DNA from: an uncultured Muribaculaceae bacterium | GTDB lineage: Bacteria; Bacteroidota; Bacteroidia; Bacteroidales; Muribaculaceae | Length of the DNA stretch: 27,000 nucleotides | Reading direction: 5' to 3' | Assembly (NCBI GenBank): GCA_910585275.1 | Contig: CAJUCW010000044.1 | Location: 1 to 27,000 of the forward strand | Part shown: positions 24,420 to 27,000 of the stretch, piece after piece | Numbering within the stretch: the stretch's first letter is position 1 | How the letters are laid out: each line of letters opens with the position of its first letter | Made by a program: the position numbers and the translations under genes | Notes under the pieces: model-generated | Told to the model about the DNA's origin: nothing | Seen by the model: the letters and a program-made list of their open reading frames with translations, nothing else | Database searches by the model: none

Positions 24420-25273
24420 TTACTTCTTAAGGTAGATTGAAATCATGAATTCCCTGCCGCGCAACCGGCTTGAACGTTCATATTGCGACAGAGTGCCGTA
24501 GGTGGTGTAGCTGTATTCCTTTCTGTTCAACAAGTTGGAAACCGAAGCCGATATCTCGACTCGTTTGCTTATGTTGAATGTCAGCTTCGTGTCGAGCATC
24601 ATCATATTTTTGTAACGATCCTCCTCTATCTGGTTGCGATAGAATTCACCGCCGGCGGTACAGGTTATCAGCGGACAAGGGGTAAATGTAATATTTCCCG
24701 AATATATGAAATCGTTCGAGCGACGGTTTGACATATCTGAAATTTTCAGGGCTGCCCTGTTCCATGTGAATTTCAGGTTCCAGTTGAAAAACGTGGAGAT
24801 GTTTCCGTTGACGAATGGCGACAATGAAAAGGAATCATTGCGATAGTCCGTCTGAATCCCCTGTGACAGAATATTATTTTCCATCCTACTGAAATTTCCT
24901 CTCACACCGATTGCTCCCCTCATGAAATCGAGGGTCTTGCTGACATTGACAAATGCCATTGCATTGCGCGAATCGGATGGTTGCGGCCTGTAGGAATGGA
25001 AAATATAATCGCCGACGATATTTTGACAGTTCCGAATTTGGATTTGTTCCAGGAATAACTTCCCATGGCTATCAGGAAAATTCCGCGTTGTGCATTGCGG
25101 AAACTATAGGATGCTGACGCAGAATGTCCGGAAGACGCGTAATAGTCGTCTATCCCCGAACTGAATGAACGGTAATCGGTAAGGATTGACGAGTCATGGA
25201 TGTTATGAAGAGACGCGGGGGTGCGGCGCACGCTGCCACGCAAGGTCCCTTGACAAGTCCTTCGCGTTTTCAA
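24420..25273 (-). pseudogene. C-terminal fragment of an outer-membrane beta-barrel receptor, frameshifted
   Basis: Two overlapping frames encode what reads as one beta-barrel terminus: alternating aromatic/polar strands such as SASASYSFRNAQRG, AAIKISDMSN-like segments, KLTFNISKRVEISASVSNLLNRKEYSYTTYG (split here as KLTFNISKRVEISA and SVSNLLNRKEYSY) and the end REFMISIYLKK. This is typical of TonB-dependent-receptor-like proteins of Bacteroidetes with a carboxypeptidase-regulatory N-terminus. The upstream frame ends in TVKISSA; adding one base in the run at about 25021-25024 gives TVKNIVGDYIFHSYRP and joins the frames. Only about 290 residues remain; the plug and N-terminal domains are missing, the frame upstream meets a stop at 25304-25306, and no start codon or signal peptide is seen. 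Confidence 0.75.
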
Positions 25274-25312
25274 CTTTCCTTTAAGGGGACTGCAATAGGT
25301 GGTTTACGATAT

Positions 25313-25345
25313 AAGAAAGCCGCCCGGATTGTGAGCGGCTTTCTT
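25313..25345 (-). terminator. Hairpin between two broken genes
   Basis: AAGAAAGCCGC (25313-25323) pairs perfectly with GCGGCTTTCTT (25335-25345) around an 11-base loop. It lies about 30 bases past the stop of the small membrane-protein remnant, whose transcript it would end, and upstream of the barrel remnant. The flanking bases are AT-rich on the left. Confidence 0.65.
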
Positions 25346-25375
25346 GAAAAGTATGAATAGACTGGATTTATTCAT

Positions 25376-25739
25376 TTATGGAATAGAGGACATGGAACAG
25401 TTTTCGTATTGCGGCCACATATAGACTATGCCGTAAACGATAGCAAACAGTATAGTAGCAACCATCACCCAAAATCCTGTTTGGTTATAACTCCAAAAGG
25501 ATTGGAAAAGGAGTGTAAAAAAATGACGAAGCAAACAATGAAGAACACCTCTCCCGAAATCATCATCAATTTTATGTTTGCCGTCTTGGTAAATAGATTC
25601 GCCGGAGAGAGAGACGCTACATCTATACTTGGAGGTACACAAAGATGTACCACACCGCACCCATAGCAAGACATACTTTTGCCTCGTTAGGTGCAGATTT
25701 AGCCCCGAAAGCTTCATAAACGCGATTTATTTTAGGCAT
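25376..25739 (-). pseudogene. Small membrane protein split across three frames
   Basis: From an ATG at 25739 the frame reads MPKINRVYEAFGAKSAPNEA, then CLAMGAVWYIFVYLQV and a stop. A second frame continues with FTKTANIKLMMISGEVFFIV and CFVIFLHSFSNPFGVITKQDF, and a third with WVMVATILFAIVYGIVYMWP and a polar tail ending SMSSIP. Each switch is explained by loss of one base, the second probably within GATTTTGGG at about 25466-25474. Joined, this is a protein of roughly 120 residues with three hydrophobic segments. A TAACTTTG box sits 17 bases upstream of the ATG, which supports a once-working gene. I do not recognise the family. Confidence 0.6.
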
Positions 25740-25755
25740 TTTTTGCTTCTCGCCA

Positions 25756-25763
25756 CAAAGTTA
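25756..25763 (-). promoter_or_regulatory. -7 box upstream of the small membrane-protein remnant
   Basis: The minus strand reads TAACTTTG, identical to the dapF -7 box, about 17 bases before the ATG at 25739. No TTTG is found at -33. The remaining stretch 25764-25959 shows no gene; it contains an SD-like AGGAGGTGA on the minus strand (25807-25815) without a convincing reading frame. Confidence 0.45.
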
Positions 25764-25959
25764 GTCTCCTAAATTCGTATTAGTCGACATTTTTATCTCA
25801 AGGCGTTCACCTCCTATAAAAATACTTATCAACTATTAATATTTAGTTAAATCTTATGGCTCAAACTCAAGCCTATTCTAATACTTTCACTCCCTCTTTC
25901 ACTTAACGGATAGTTGTACCATTATTTTCTTATATGACTGTTTTCAGCAATAAAAGTCA

Positions 25960-26687
25960 TTGAAAATCGATAACGAGGATGTTAAGAGCGTCAACGAAGT
26001 CGAGGGAGTGCCACAGGGGTTTGCCGATTGGGTGGAGAAGAATGCAGGGCGCATCGACAAAGCCGCAGAGAGGGTAAGCTGCCTTATTTCATTGCCGATA
26101 ACAAGAAAATTGTTGAAAATATATTGGAGGGAAGAAGCAATCGTGAGAGCAACCGTGAAGCCGATAATGAGAAGGCCCGGATTGAGGCAAACCGTCGCGA
26201 ATACGAAAATTTGAAAGCAGACCCGAATTATGCCGATGTTGAGTTCAATCCCAAGAACGGAGAGTTAAAGGCTACGCATGTAGAGCAGAACTTCGATGGT
26301 GAAAAAGGATGGTATGAAGAGCATGTGCAGACAACAGGATACAAAAACGGTCATTCAATAATTTTGGAAAAGGAAATTCACACCATCAAGAATAAAAGTA
26401 ATGTCGAGGGCCCTTTTGATAATCAGCCCTTTGAGATAGCTGGAGCCGAGACAGGCATTGCCAATAATATCCGCAATACCCTGAAACATTGTGCCTCTAA
26501 ACCTGGATGCAAAGTGGCCGTTGTCTTTTTCCCTGATGAAAATATAGTTGACATGGCCAAGATAAGGGATGGCCTAAAGAAATATTTTGGGTTAAAAGGC
26601 AACCCAAATCAATTTAAGGACTTTGACCACATCTATTTCATGACCTCTAAAAGAGTAATCTACCACCAGAAAAAACAAGGAGACTGA
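25960..26687 (+). pseudogene. Phage minor-head-like protein C-terminus with CdiA-type nuclease domain, frameshifted
   Basis: The first frame reads GFADWVEKNAGRIDKAAER and is continued one frame over by GKLPYFIADNKKIVENIL; losing one G from a run at 26072-26074 explains the break. This motif is familiar from Bacteroidetes phage minor head proteins. After a charged helical stretch comes a domain of about 140 residues with GELKATHVEQNF, GHSIILEKEI, FEIAGAETGIANNIRNTL and CKVAVVFFPDENI, then HIYFMTSKRVIYH at the end. It resembles the CdiA C-terminal tRNase-type fold found at the ends of such head proteins. The large N-terminal part is missing; the frame is closed by a stop at 25951 and begins at a TTG with no supporting signal. 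Family assignment is from recalled motifs. Confidence 0.6.
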
Positions 26688-26699
26688 AAATCAGCCTCC
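26670..26699 (-). terminator. Intrinsic terminator, antisense to the nuclease remnant's end
   Basis: On the minus strand GGAGGCTGA and TCAGTCTCC form a 9-bp stem (one G-U pair that only works in minus-strand RNA) around a TTT loop, followed by TTGTTTTTT. It overlaps the stop codon of the plus-strand remnant and lies about 40 bases downstream of a minus-strand consensus promoter. Confidence 0.75.
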
Positions 26700-26740
26700 C
26701 GTGGAACGTGCGAGGGTAGAATTAATACCACAATCACGCA
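26670..26740 (-). ncRNA. Candidate small RNA (promoter-to-terminator unit)
   Basis: A consensus promoter predicts transcription start near 26740, and an intrinsic terminator ends the unit at about 26670, giving an RNA of about 70 nt. No plausible protein lies inside; a 25-codon GTG frame runs through the terminator and looks non-coding. The 3' part is antisense to the last codons of the phage/nuclease remnant. I do not recognise a known RNA family. Confidence 0.45.
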
Positions 26741-26743
26741 ATG

Positions 26744-26774
26744 CAAAGTTAGTGTTTTATATCAATATAACAAA
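26744..26774 (-). promoter_or_regulatory. Consensus promoter of the candidate small RNA
   Basis: On the minus strand TTTG (26774-26771) is followed after 19 bases by TAACTTTG (26751-26744), a full match in both elements. The only thing downstream before a terminator is about 70 bases without a convincing gene. Confidence 0.65.
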
Positions 26775-26806
26775 TTTTTGAATGTTAAATATTGAAAATA
26801 ATGAAG

Positions 26807-26943
26807 GTAAAAGAGATTAGCTGCCAACTCCGTGCTTCCCATGTGGTCAAGAATATCCTGCGTTTTTTAGCCCCCTTGCGCTTATGGATGTCCTTTCGGT
26901 CAAGTCCTCCATAAAGTCCTTTATACCCCTCGTTTTGAAATAT
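26807..26943 (-). pseudogene. Fragment resembling DinD (DNA-damage-inducible protein D)
   Basis: On the minus strand one frame reads GYKGLYGGLDRKDIHKRKG, the next GLKNA, and a third DILDHMGSTELAANLF. Read together these give the conserved central-to-C-terminal stretch I associate with the DinD family. An extra G in a GGGGG run at about 26868-26872 and a second small indel near 26855-26862 break the frame. A stop lies just upstream of the similarity, and the sequence diverges right after AANLF. Only about 45 residues remain, so it cannot be functional. The family assignment is from recalled sequence, not a search. Confidence 0.55.
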
Positions 26944-27000
26944 GGCATTTTAGTAGATGACAAAAGTTGAATTTTGTCGGTTATATTGTTGATTTTTAAT

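Noticed and set aside
25788..25816. Perfect SD-like AGGAGGTGA on the minus strand before a 9-codon ATG frame
   Set aside because: The spacing to the ATG is 16 bases, the frame stops after nine codons, and this phylum rarely uses such sites. It may be chance or a relic of foreign DNA.
26065..26080. Programmed ribosomal frameshift in the phage/nuclease remnant
   Set aside because: No slippery heptamer or downstream stimulatory structure is evident, the 5' part of the gene is missing, and neighbouring genes are broken too, so a mutation or sequencing error is simpler.
26801..26914. 37-codon plus-strand frame starting MKVKEIS
   Set aside because: The minus strand of the same bases carries the DinD-like motifs, which explain its open frame.
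1..27000. CRISPR arrays, tRNA or rRNA genes, complete insertion sequences
   Set aside because: No regularly spaced repeats, no tRNA-like cloverleaf or rRNA sequence, and no transposase frame were recognised on reading both strands.

Overview
The window looks like chromosomal DNA from a Bacteroidales gut bacterium, probably of the Muribaculaceae/Bacteroides type. The evidence is a type III glutamine synthetase, the LL-diaminopimelate aminotransferase route, a family GT3 glycogen synthase beside a GT35 phosphorylase, a DUF3127 protein, an RprX/RprY-like two-component pair, a clostripain-type lipoprotein, and several promoters of the Bacteroidetes type (TTTG, about 20 bases, TAnnTTTG). Shine-Dalgarno sequences are mostly absent, as usual in this phylum. 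No tRNA, rRNA, CRISPR array or intact insertion sequence was seen.

Layout. 1-6000 (minus strand): hemW, then dapF, dapL and glnN; the last three link lysine/meso-diaminopimelate synthesis with ammonia assimilation. 6225-8381 (plus): an EF-G paralogue whose GTPase motifs have lost key residues. 8531-12797 (minus): glycogen synthase followed by glucan phosphorylase, led by a consensus promoter whose predicted transcript begins inside a 20-bp hairpin. 13022-14921: a DUF3127 protein with an SSB-like acidic tail (minus), divergent from rsmG and a metallo-beta-lactamase-fold hydrolase (plus). 14941-16240 (minus): a DUF3108 exported protein and a thioredoxin. 16414-17916 (plus): a second, type I-like glutamine synthetase. 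17998-20901 (minus): a ThiF/MoeB-like E1 enzyme, an MscS channel and a C11 protease lipoprotein. 21212-24394 (plus): rprX-like kinase, rprY-like regulator and a PlsC-type acyltransferase.

From about 24.4 kb to the end the character changes. All genes before this point are intact, but here there are only broken ones: the C-terminal part of an outer-membrane beta-barrel (TonB-receptor-like) protein with a frameshift, a small membrane protein split over three frames, the C-terminal part of a phage minor-head-like/CdiA-type nuclease protein with a one-base frameshift, and a fragment resembling DinD. The frameshifts at about 25021, in the small membrane protein (two) and at 26073 are all explained by loss of one base. 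Between the last two remnants lies a compact promoter-to-terminator unit of about 70 nt with no convincing gene, a candidate small RNA. I read this tail as a decaying accessory region, with local sequencing or assembly error as the main alternative.

No clearly new multigene system was found. The items most worth a second look are the EF-G paralogue, the hairpin at the predicted glycogen operon transcription start, the candidate small RNA, and the phage/toxin graveyard.
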